A stretch of DNA of 64,000 nucleotides, taken from assembly GCF_902167145.1 (NCBI RefSeq), contig NC_050098.1, forward strand, positions 34,280,501 through 34,344,500, given 5' to 3'. Source of the stretch: Zea mays. Its lineage: Eukaryota > Streptophyta > Magnoliopsida > Poales > Poaceae. Position numbers and translations under genes: made by a program. The notes beneath the pieces are model-generated. The model did not search any database and was not told the origin of the DNA. It worked only from the letters and a program-made list of their open reading frames with translations. Below, in pieces: positions 55,601-64,000 of this stretch; the first letter of the stretch is position 1, and every line of letters begins with the position of its first letter.

Positions 55601-55945
55601 ACCTACCACGCGGTATTGGGGAGGCCCTGCTACGCGAAGTTCATGGCCGTCCCCAACTACACGTACCTCAAGCTCAAGATGCTGGGCCCCAACGGGGTCA
55701 TCACCGTCGGCCCCACATACAAACACGCGTTCGAATGCGACGTGGAGTGCGTGGAGTACGCCGAGGCCCTCGCCGAGTCCGAGGCCCTCATCGCCGACCT
55801 GGAGAGCCTCTCTAAGGAGGTGCCAGACGTGAAGCGTCATGCCGGCAACTTCGAGCCAGCGGAGACGGTTAAGTCCATCCCCCTCGACCCCAGCAGCGAC
55901 GCCTCCAAGCAAGTCCGGATCGGCTCCGGGCTCGATCCCAAATAG
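52694..55945 (+). CDS. TT2 gag-protease reading frame
   Basis: ATG 52694 is the first in-frame start after the primer site; the frame has 1083 codons before TAG. The N-terminus (MGSLQQPLRPG) is followed by an Arg-rich and a Ser/Pro-rich region, a helical stretch, the gag core near residues 555-665 (WLEHLPPGQISNWDDLVQAF), a basic KKGKKKSQAKR stretch, a variant zinc motif near 767 (CPYHQG..KHTLEEC) and a protease near 897 with MDGGSSLN, the DGGS-type active site usual for Tat elements in place of DTG or DSG. The terminal TAG (55943-55945) sits where the frame would otherwise continue into RT. Confidence 0.88.
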   Translation: MGSLQQPLRPGTVLRFGNLEFMSLDGSYDMILFPPPGDNESGGRQSARRRRDRRRLPRVVGEQPSSLPRPLPRRWRRRRRGNQGQAGGDASSAVERVDNASAPTGGAPGIGLALETKTSAVSPRHVNPEQTDDANTLAKGLLGVALVPETTVQSAPDVTSSPPVDQEVPTDSHPTPLGFSLDPPSGSALADAFVEANPNPLGTRMRSPWDRLTNVSTYGPSGSEEDDEPSFCWDFSGFGNPSAMRDLMTACDYCLSDCSDGSRSLGNEDYGPSRECFHVDLGGPSEGNHLGMPEDGDLPRPVPHVDIPRELAVVPVPAGGHNPQLEQIHGVQARLDEGAGALEPIRQDVGQAWAGQPPAGEMRHLPQGFQHRIADDVRVRPPPASSGVGQNLAAAAMLLRAMPEPSTTEGRRIQGELKDLLEGAAVRRAESSASRRQGYPSKHHAVTSRFMREASVCTGRTRNTAPAAPGCLGNEHHHRDRWAHLDERVRRGYHPRRGGRYDSEEDRSPSLEPPGPQAFSRAIRRAPFPTRFRPPTTITKYSGETRLELWLADYRLACQLGGTDDDNLIIRNLPLFLSDTARAWLEHLPPGQISNWDDLVQAFADNFQGTYVRPGNSWDLRSCRQQPGESLRDYIRRFSKQRTELPNITDSDVIGAFLAGTTCRDLVSKLGRKTPTRASELIDIATKFASGQEAVEAVFRKDKQPQGRPSEDAPEASAQRGARKKGKKKSQAKRDAADADLVAAAEHKNPRKPPRGPNLFDKMLKEPCPYHQGPVKHTLEECVMLRRHFHRAGPPAEGGRAYDDDKKEDHQAGEFPEVRDCFMIYGGQAANASARHCKQERREVCSVKEAAPVYLDWSDKPITFDQADHPDHVPSPGKYPLVVDPVIGDVRLTKVLMDGGSSLNIIYAETLGLLRIDLSSVRAGAAPFHGIIPGKRVQPLGQLDLPVCFGTPSNFRRETLTFEVVGFRGTYHAVLGRPCYAKFMAVPNYTYLKLKMLGPNGVITVGPTYKHAFECDVECVEYAEALAESEALIADLESLSKEVPDVKRHAGNFEPAETVKSIPLDPSSDASKQVRIGSGLDPK

Positions 55946-58900
55946 GAAGCAGTGCTCGTCGACTTTCTCCGCACGAACGCCGACGTCTTCGCGTGGAGTC
56001 CCTCGGACATGCCCGGCATACCGAGGGATGTCGTCGAGCACTCGCTGGACATCCGAACCGGAGCCCGACCCGTCAAGCAGCCTCTGCGCCGATTCGACGA
56101 GGAGAGGCGCAGAGCCATAGGCGAGGAGATCCACAAGCTAATGGCGGTAGGGTTCATCAAAGAGGTATTCCATCCCGAATGGCTTGCCAACCCTGTGCTT
56201 GTGAGAAAGAAAGGGGGAAATGGCGGATGTGTGTAGACTACACTGGTCTGAACAAAGCATGTCCGAAGGTTCCCTACCCTCTGCCTCGCATCGATCCGAT
56301 CGTGGATTCCACTGCTGGGTGCGAAACCCTGTCTTTCCTCGATGCCTACTCAGGGTATCACCAAATCAGGATGAAAGAGTCCGACCAGCTCGTGACTTCT
56401 TTCATCACACCCTTCAGCATGTACTGCTATGTCACCATGTCGTTCGGCTTGAGGAATGCGGGCGCGACGTACCAGCGGTGCATGAACCATGTGTTCGGCG
56501 AACACATTGGCCGCACGGTCGAGGCTTACATCGATGACATCGTAGTCAAGACGAGGAAAGCCTCTAACCTCCTTTCCGACCTTGAAGTGACATTCCGATG
56601 TTTCAAGGCGAAAGGCGTCAAGCTCAATCCCAAAAAGTGTGTCTTCGGGGTGCCCCGAGGCATGCTCTTGGGGTTCATCGTCTCCGAGCGGGGCATCGAA
56701 GCCAACCCGGAGAAGATCGCAGCCATCACCAGCATGGGGCCCATCGAGGACTTGAAAGGCGTACAGAGGGTCATGGGATGTCTCGCGGCTCTGAGCCGCT
56801 TCATCTCACGCCTCGACGAAAGAGGTCTACCCCTGTACCGCCTCTTAAGGAAGGCCGAGCGCTTCACTTGGACCCCTGAGGCCGAGGAAGCCCTCGGGAA
56901 CCTGAAGGCGCTCCTCACGAAGGCGCCTATCTTGGTGCCCCCAGCTGCCGAAGAAGCCCTCTTGGTCTACGTCACCGCGACCACTCAGGTGGTTAGCGCC
57001 GCGATTGTGGTCGAGAGGCAAGAAGAGTGGCATGCATTGCCCGTTCAGAGGCCAGTCTACTTCATCAGTGAGGTACTGTCCGAGACCAAGATCCGCTACC
57101 CACAAATCCAGAAGCTGCTGTACGTGGTGATCCTGACGCGGCGGAAGTTGCGACACTACTTCGAGTCCCATCCGGTGACGGTGGTGTCATCCTTCCCCCT
57201 GGGAGAGATCATCCACTCCCGAGAGGCTTCGGGTAGGATCGCGAAGTGGGCGGTGGAGATCATGGGCGAGACGATCTCGTTCGCCCCCCGGAAGGCCATC
57301 AAGTCCCAGGTCCTGGCGGACTTCGTGGCTAAATGGGCCGACACCCAGCTCCCGACGGTTCCGATCCAACCGGAGCTTTGGACCATGTTTTTCGATGGGT
57401 CGCTGATGAAGACAGGGGCCGGCGCAGGCCTCCTCTTCGTCTCGCCCCTCGGGAAGCACCTACGCTACGTGCTATGCCTCCACTTCCCGGCGTCCAACAA
57501 TGTGGCGGAGTACGAGGCTCTGGTAAACGGGTTGCGAATCGCCATCGAGCTAGGGGTCCGACCCCTCGACGCTCGCGGTGACTCGTAGCTCATCATCGAC
57601 CAAGTCATGAAGAACTCCCACTGCCGCGACCCGAAGATGGAAGCCTACTGCGATGAGGTTCGGCGCCTGGAAGACAAGTTCTACGGGCTCGAGCTCAACC
57701 ACATCGCTCGGCGCTACAACGAGACTGCGGACGAGCTGGCTAAAATAGCCTCAGGGCGAACAACGGTTCCCCCGGACGTCTTCTCCTGAGATCTGCATCA
57801 ACCCTCCGTCAAGATCGACGACACGCCCGAGCCTGAGGCACCCTCGGCCCAGCCCGAGGTACCCTCGGCACAGTCCGAGGCACCCTCGGCTCGGCCCGAG
57901 GTACCCTCGGCCCCCGAGGGCGAGACGCTGCACGTCGAGGGAGAGCAGAGCGGGGTCACGCCTGATCAAAACTGGCAGACCCTGTACCTGCAATATCTCC
58001 ATCGAGGAGAGCTACCCCTTGACCGAGTCGAAGCTCGGCGGTTGGCGCGACGAGCCAAGTCGTTCGTCTTGCTGGGAGAAGGGAAGGAGCTCTACCACCG
58101 CAGCCCTTCAGGCATCCTCCAGCGATGCATCTCCACCACCGAAGGTCAGGAACTCCTCCGAGAAATACACTCGGGGGCTTGCGGCCACCACGCAGCACCT
58201 CGAGCCCTTGTCAGAAATGCTTTTCGACAAGGTTTCTACTGGCCAACGGCGGTGGCCGATGCTACTAGAATTGTCCGCACCTGCGAAGGGTGTCAGTTCT
58301 ACGCAAGACAGACCCACCTGCCCGCTCAGGCTCTGCGGACAATACCCATCACATGGCCTTTTGTTGTGTGGGGTCTGGACCTCGTCGGCCCCTTGCAGAA
58401 GGCACCCGGGGGCTACACGCACCTGTTGGTCGCCATCGACAAATTTTCCAAGTGGATCGAGGTCCGACCCCTGAACGGCATCAGGTCCGAGCAGGCGGTG
58501 GCGTTCTTCACCAACATCATCCATCGTTTTGGGGTCCCGAACTCCATCATCACCGACAACGGCACCTAGTTCACCGGCAGAAAGTTCCTGGACTTCTGCG
58601 AGGATCACCACATCCGGTTGGACTAGGCCGCCGTGGCTCATCCCATGACGAATGGGCAAGTAGAGCGTGCCAACGACATGATTCTACAAGGACTCAAGCC
58701 TCGGATCTACAACGACCTCAACAAGTTCGGCAAGCGATGGATGAAGGAACTCCCCTCGGTGGTCTGGAGCCTGAGAACGACACCGAGCCGAGCCACGGGC
58801 TTCACGCCGTTCTTTCTAGTCTATGGGGCCGAGGCCACCTTGCCCACAGACCTGGAATACGGTTACCCGAGGACGAGGGCCTATGACGACCAAAGCAACC

Positions 58901-59214
58901 AAGCTAGTCGAGAAGACTCGCTGGACCAGCCAGAGGAGGCTCGGGACACAGCCTTACTACACTCGGCGCGGTACCAGCAGTCCCTGCGACGCTACCACGC
59001 CCGAGGGGTTAGGTCCCGAGACCTCCAGGTGGGCGACCTGGTGCTTCGGCTGCGACAAGACACCCGAGGGTGGCACAAGCTCACGCCTCCCTGGGAAGGG
59101 CCGTTCGTCATCGCCAAGGTTCTAAAACCTAGAACATACAAGCTGGCCAACAGTCAAGGCGAGGTCTACAGCAACGCTTGGAACATCCAACAGCTACGTC
59201 GCTTCTACCCTTAA
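55946..59214 (+). pseudogene. TT2 pol: RT, dual RNase H, integrase, with several breaks
   Basis: The frame continues after the TAG at 55943, then loses one base near 56212 at VRKK before WRMCVDY. RT carries AYIDDIVVKT (about 56520-56550). A first, degenerate RNase H follows (YFISEVLSETKIRYP), then a second archaeal-type RNase H (TMFFDGSLMKTGAGAGLLF, ARGDS), a Pro/Glu linker and integrase (HHAAPRAL..CEGCQFYARQTH; WGLDLVGPL; ITDNGT; NGQVERAN). Stops are at 57586 (TAG), 57787 (TGA), 58567 (TAG) and 58624 (TAG); TT1 shows Gln, Arg, Gln and Trp at the corresponding places. No chromodomain is present. The dual RNase H is a hallmark of the Tat lineage. Confidence 0.9.
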
Positions 59215-60793
59215 GATGTTTTCAAGTTGTTCATATACCTCGCTCTCACGCAAAGTTTAGTCATCAAGGAAGGGTCAGCCTTGCCTCGGCAAAGCCCGAC
59301 CCTCCCTCGGGGGCTAAAAGGGGGGAACCCCCTCTGCGTCGAAATTTTCCTCGAAAAAAGATCTTTTCCGCCGGAATGTCTTTCGTGCTTTTTGACTACT
59401 TCGAAAGTGGATCCTGAAAACGACGGAGTACACGTAAGCAGCCAAGGCTGACCAAGCCGAGGGACTCCTACGCCTCCGGGATACGGATACCTCACTCATC
59501 ACCTTCTGCCATAAGTAACTCACGTTCGGATAAGTGATTCCACGGACCGAACAAGTCTTCACGTTCGGAAGCTCTTCTGCCGGAGCGATTCTTCGAGCTT
59601 TCTCGACTGCGTCGGTGATAGAACCCCATGGACGGGTAAGAGTGCGCGTAAGCGGCAAGGCTGACCGAGCCGAGGGACTCCTACGCCTCCGGGATACGGA
59701 TACCTCACTCATCACCTTCCGTGAGAATCAACTCTCGCTCGCACAAACAGTTCTGTTACCGACAAAAAAGTTCAGATACTCGAAACAAGAGGAAAGGAGA
59801 CGCGGCTTTACAATACGGCGAAGGTGTGTTTCGGCCTCGGTGGCCGCAGAAAACACACGCTACAAGATAATCCGATCCTACAGGCTCGGATCTTGACGGC
59901 TAAAGGGAGCAGCAGCACCCTCGGCGTCGACAACACCTCTGGCGAGGTCCGACCTAGCCTCGGACGGCGACGCGGTCCAAGGGTCTCCGCTCTGAAGGAC
60001 AACGTCATCACCAAGCCCGGGCCATCGCCGTCAGGGTCTTCTCCAAGAATCCGGCCCGAGCAGGCGGCTCGGCCGGTCACCCCGAGGCCTCGGCTAGCTG
60101 TCCCCCTAGGACATAAGCCCGGCCCGAGGCCTCGGCAGGTCAATTCCGGCGTCGGTCCCGCTAACGGACGACCTGGCCAGGCTCCGGCCGACCTGGTCTT
60201 CTTTTCGAGCCGACTATGCCTCTGTTCGCACTGGCACCGCTACCCCTGGCCTCGGCTCATCGAAGAGCGGCCGAGGGTTTCCTCTAACTAAGCAAGGGAA
60301 GCCTCGGACAACAAGGCTGACCAAGCCGAGGGACTCCTACGCCTCCGGGATACGGATACCTCACTCGTCACCTTTACACGGGGCGACTCACGCTTGGTGA
60401 AGCGGTTCAGACAACCAACAGGCGAGTCTTAGTGCTCGAAAATGGGGAAAGAACACGGCTCCACGCCGAACTTACATACATGTTCAGGCCTCGATAGCCG
60501 CAATGAACATAACACTGGCACTCAAGGTGCCATTACAAACGGAACTCTGGTTCCGTCCCCACAGTAGCAGCCATGATCCCAGAACGGGCGTGGCCACCGG
60601 AAGGCTTTCGTTCGCGTCCCTACTCAAGGGACGCGAAACAGACATCAAAGCCAAAGAGCCGGGGGCTGGCCCGTGGGCGGCGCTGACGGCCCCAAGAGGG
60701 GGGAGCTTCCTCCGACTACCACCACAGCAGCACGGACGGCGGCGTCCGCCTCTCCACCAACACTGACGGTCTGCGAGGCGCACCGGCAGGTCC

Positions 60794-61316
60794 TCACTCC
60801 CGTCCTCGCCGCGAAAGCGAGGAAGAGGGCGGAATGTTGCATCCTAGCTGGGCAGCAATAGTTCGCCTTCCCCGGCATGGCTGGAGGACGCCTCCTCCGC
60901 AGAACTGGAGGATGGTTTCCACCACAAGAAGCTGGAAGAGGAGGTGGCCAGCCGACCCGCGCAGGAGGTAGAGCCCCGGCTCGCCTTGCTCTCCGCCCCT
61001 GCAAGGATGATGAACATCCTTGAAGCTGAGGGCGGAGCCAAGATCGCAGCCTGGCTTGCTCCTCCCCACCCAGAGGCTGGTGGTCACCGTCTTGGGTGAC
61101 CACCGGTGAGGGAATGCAGCCAGGCTGCCCGATGAAAATCTTTGAAGCCGAACGACGGCTGAAAGGTACCAACTCCCGCAGAGTTGCGTTCCTCCAACGA
61201 CGAAGCAGAAAGATGGTGGATCTTCCCCATCCGGGGGCTTGGAAGATGGAAAGACACGATGCATAAGGGAGCGTGAAGACACGATCGCCTTCCAAGAGGG
61301 TCACCCTCCTTTTAAA
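60794..61316 (-). CDS. Possible antisense ORF of TT2 with TATA box
   Basis: On the minus strand TTTAAAA (61316-61310) is followed 49 bases later by ATG 61264. The frame runs to 60794, about 156 residues, starting MHRVFPSSKPPDG. The TATA-to-ATG spacing and the first 60 or so residues resemble the TT1 counterpart. The tail differs because of indels, so either the frame is decaying or an intron is missed. Confidence 0.3.
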
Positions 61317-62184
61317 GGCGACCCTCCCTACTTGCGTCCCCAGCCGTCGTGGGCTGTATCTTCTCCAACACGCTCCAAGGTCCTCCCCCTACAGTGCGGG
61401 GGCTGGGTCCCACACGTCATGCAAGCTGGCCCAGAGCAGAAGAAGCCAAACCGCCGCGCGTGGTGCGTGCAACCGCCCAGCGGTTACAAGCGGCTCTCCA
61501 CTTTTGCCCAGACCGGCGGGCGAAAGGGCGGGCAGCCATGCAGGCGGCATGCAACCGTGCCAAGTGGGCGCGCTTCTCCGACTCCCAACACGCCCAGCAT
61601 GGAGGCCCAGATCCACGCGTCATGCAACCGGCGCGCTGAATGCTTCGCGCCTGCAACTGCACCGCCACCTGCGCCACCACCGCGCCTCCTCGACTGCGGA
61701 ACCGATACCGCGACTCGAGGCGACCCAGCGCACGACCCAGCGGCTCCAGCCTGGCACGACGGTCAATGCGGCCGAAAATGGGCCGGTAGTAATGGCGGTG
61801 GCAGGCGGGCAGGAGCAGCGGTCACGTCGTCAGCCAAGCTTACGTCCCATCCGGGGGCAGCGAGAGAACCCTCTCTCACGGCGTGAAGACAACACGCCCG
61901 TGACCCGTTCCTCGAACGGCTCGCGCACGCGCAATGGCTACCCCGCGAACCACTCGCCCCGTCGCATTATCTCCGCGGCAGGACGGGCGGCGCCTCTGGC
62001 AGGAGAAGCGAGCGATGCTTCACCTTCGCCATAATGACCGCGTCAAAAAAGGTACGCCGCGTTGTTTGATTTCGTATCCTTTTCCTTTTTTCCTCTTCCT
62101 CTCTCTTGCAACAGGGACCGGGAAAGGGGGATACCCCGAAAAGGATCCTTCCCTGTGAAGGAACCAGGCTCCGAGCCTCCCTAC

Positions 62185-62400
62185 TGATCAGAGGTTCGAA
62201 GGCTGGCCCCTCGGAAGGGTTCAACAGCCGCCTCAGAGCACGTGGGCTCCACACCCACTACTGGTTAGAGGTTCGAAGGCCAGCCCCTCGGAAGGGTTCA
62301 ACGGCCGCCTCAGGCTACTCGGGCTCCGCGCCCACTACTGATCAGGGGTTCGAAGGCTGGCCCCCGAAGGGTTCACAGCCACCTCAGACACAGAGCGAGG
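62185..62400. repeat. Threefold ~65-bp repeat in the TT2 3' region
   Basis: It repeats GGTTCGAAGGCTGGCCCCTC with GGAAGGGTTCAACAGCCGCC, the complement of the array in TT1. Confidence 0.8.
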
Positions 62401-63120
62401 GATGACCATGGGTACGTTCGATACATAACCAAGGCTCGGGCTGCGCTCCCGAGGTACCCTAGGACATTTCCGAGACCAGCGGGAACGATCTTGTAACAGA
62501 ATCCCATCAGAGGGAGGCATCGAGCCCTCGGACCCCGTCGCTAGGGCACCGGGTCCGGCAGATCACCTGCAGGTACTTTTGGGCGCGCCTCTGGGCCCCT
62601 AGCCGACCCCTAACGAATGGGGCACGGACATCCACTCGGATCACCCGTCTGCAGCTCACCGGAGACACCATGTTCGGCGCCCACCGAGGGCAACATGGCG
62701 CTCTCCCCCCTCCTCCTTGCGGAAAGGCGACGCAGGGGCGTATGTAAAAAAGTCGAGTCTGTCCCTGATCGCCCTCTCGCCCAGTGCAGAGGCTCGGGGG
62801 CTGCTCTCGCAAACCCGGCTCTGGCCAAACCGTTGACAGCGTCAACATACCAGCCCGAGAACTTGGGACCCGACCGTACACTCGGGCTACGGCCGACTCG
62901 CATGAGGGAACGACCAGACCAGCCGAAGCATTGCGCGAGGCGTTAAGACCTCGGAGGAGTCAAACCACTCCTCCGAGGCCTCGGGGGCTACACCCGGCGG
63001 GTGCGCTCGCGCGCACCCACCGGAACAAAATGCAACCGAGAAAGGCTGGTCCCCTTGCAAAAACGTGCGACGAAAGCCTCCAAGCGAGTGCTAACACTCC
63101 CTTCGAGGCTCAGGGGCTAC

Positions 63121-64000
63121 TGTCGGGGACCATAATTAGGGGTACCCTCAAGGCTCCTAATTCTCAGCTGGTAACCCCCATCAGCATAAAGCTGCAAAGG
63201 CCTGATGGGTGCGATCAAGTCAGGGATCAGTCCATTCGAGGGGCTCGATCACGCCTCGCCCAAGCCTAGCCTCGGACAAGGGCAGCCGACCCCGAAGGAT
63301 CTCCGCCTCGCCCGAGGCCCCCCTCCAGCGGCGAACACGTTCTCGGCTCGCCCGAGGCCCTGTCTTCGCCAAGAAGCAACCCCGACCAAATCGCAGGAGC
63401 ATTTAATGCAAAGGTGGCCTGACACCTTTATCCTAACGCGCGCCCCTCAACTGACAGAGCCGAAGTAACCGCCGTCACTTCGCCGCTCCACTGACCGGTC
63501 TGACAGAAAGACAGCGCCGCCTGCGCCGCTCCGACTGCGGTGCCGCTTGACAGAGTGAGGCTGACAGGCAGTCAGGCCCGACCGCACACCATAGGAAACT
63601 CCGCTCCGCCTGACCCAGGGCTCGGACTCGGGCTAAGCCCCAGAAGACGGCGAACTCCGCTCCGCCAGACCCAGGGCTCGGACTCGGGCTAAGCCCCGGA
63701 AGACGGCGAACTCCGCTCTGCCTGACCCAGGGCTCGGACTCGGGCTAAGCCCCGGAAGACGGCGAACTCCGCTCCACCCGACCCAGGGCTCAGACTCGGG
63801 CTAAGCCCCGTAAGACGGCGAACTCCGCTCCGCCCGACCCAGGGCTCGGACTCGGGCTAAGCCCCGGAAGACGGCGAACTCCGCTCCGCCGGACCCAGGG
63901 CTCGGACTTGGGCTCAGCCCCAGAAGACGACGAACTCCGCTTCGCCCGACCCCAGGACTCCAATTCCGCCATGGCCTCAGCCAACGGCCTCCGCCTCGCC
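63121..64000 (+). repeat. TT2 3' LTR, first 880 bp
   Basis: It begins TGTCGGGGACC and parallels 50981-51865 with about 2% differences. It continues past the window. Confidence 0.94.

Larger units (their letters stand above)
59215..63120. other. TT2 3' region, about 3.9 kb
   Basis: No sense gene is seen. It holds three copies of the 60-bp core motif (about 59450, 59680, 60330), a possible antisense unit (61316-60794) and a threefold repeat (62185-62400), in the same order as in TT1. A purine-rich tract (63104-63120) precedes the 3' LTR. Confidence 0.7.
50981..64000 (+). mobile_element. TT2: Tat-lineage Ty3/gypsy element, 3' LTR cut by window end
   Basis: It reads 5' LTR, primer site, gag-protease, RT, two RNase H domains, integrase, a 3.9-kb 3' region and the start of the 3' LTR. 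The LTR copies differ by about 2% over the first 600 bp. Unlike TT1 it keeps the protease-RT block, but it has several stops and one frameshift. ATATA (50976-50980) is the left candidate for the target duplication. Confidence 0.94.

Noticed and set aside
55943..55945. TAG between protease and RT as programmed readthrough
   Set aside because: Several similar CAG-to-TAG type stops occur elsewhere in the same element and in TK3, so mutation is simpler. It cannot be excluded, because TT1 lacks the region for comparison.
54842..56134. 430-residue open frame on the minus strand
   Set aside because: It is the shadow of the GC-rich TT2 gag-protease frame; no start context or known domain, and the sense frame explains the conservation.

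Overview
The window is plant nuclear DNA, most likely from a panicoid grass (maize, sorghum, sugarcane or a relative). The grounds are LTR retrotransposons of two grass-typical Ty3/gypsy lineages, CACTA elements with TTTGCCGAGTG subterminal repeats, a Stowaway MITE and an alpha-expansin gene with a short GT-AG intron. I estimate that over 90% of the window is transposon-derived. The expansin is the only ordinary host gene I can support.

Layout. TK1 (1-7561, +) is a Tekay-type chromovirus with LTRs of about 2.4 kb; its 5' LTR is cut by the window edge. It appears to sit inside the integrase region of a second, oppositely oriented copy, TK2 (7562-15286, -). Then come a decayed related LTR (15466-16411), two related TIR elements with a TATA box near one end (F, 16607-18773; G, from 18821), minisatellites and AT repeats (19790-20690), an unassigned AT-rich stretch and two MITEs. 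The expansin lies at 23005-23869 (-). From 24690 there is a nest: an outer CACTA fragment carries an inner CACTA (25363-26906). The last bases of the outer CACTA are split by TT1 (27308-50615, -), a Tat-lineage gypsy element with target duplication GGTAG. TT1 is in turn interrupted in gag by TK3 (36100-47699, -), complete with target duplication CCCTG. A second Tat element, TT2 (50981 to beyond 64000, +), fills the rest.

How the parts work. The Tekay elements have an initiator-Met tRNA primer site, an extra 337-residue ORF (ORF1), a single gag-protease-RT-RNase H-integrase-chromodomain reading frame, and long LTRs. The Tat elements have gag-protease, RT, two RNase H domains, integrase, and a long 3' region with a possible antisense gene. 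No gag-pol in the window is intact. Two elements lost the protease-RT block through similar short-homology deletions of about 2.2 kb, and the others carry mostly C-to-T type nonsense changes.

Most novel signal. The Tekay LTRs appear to contain a small three-exon gene whose splice phases fit together in every copy examined. Its last exon, a CxxCxxC motif plus an acidic tail, shows only synonymous differences among the young copies and keeps its frame and stop in a much older LTR. ORF1 is intact in all three Tekay copies, and both ORF1 and gag begin immediately after a 3' splice acceptor, so a multiply spliced expression scheme is plausible. All of this was read by eye; divergence values are counts from visual alignment.
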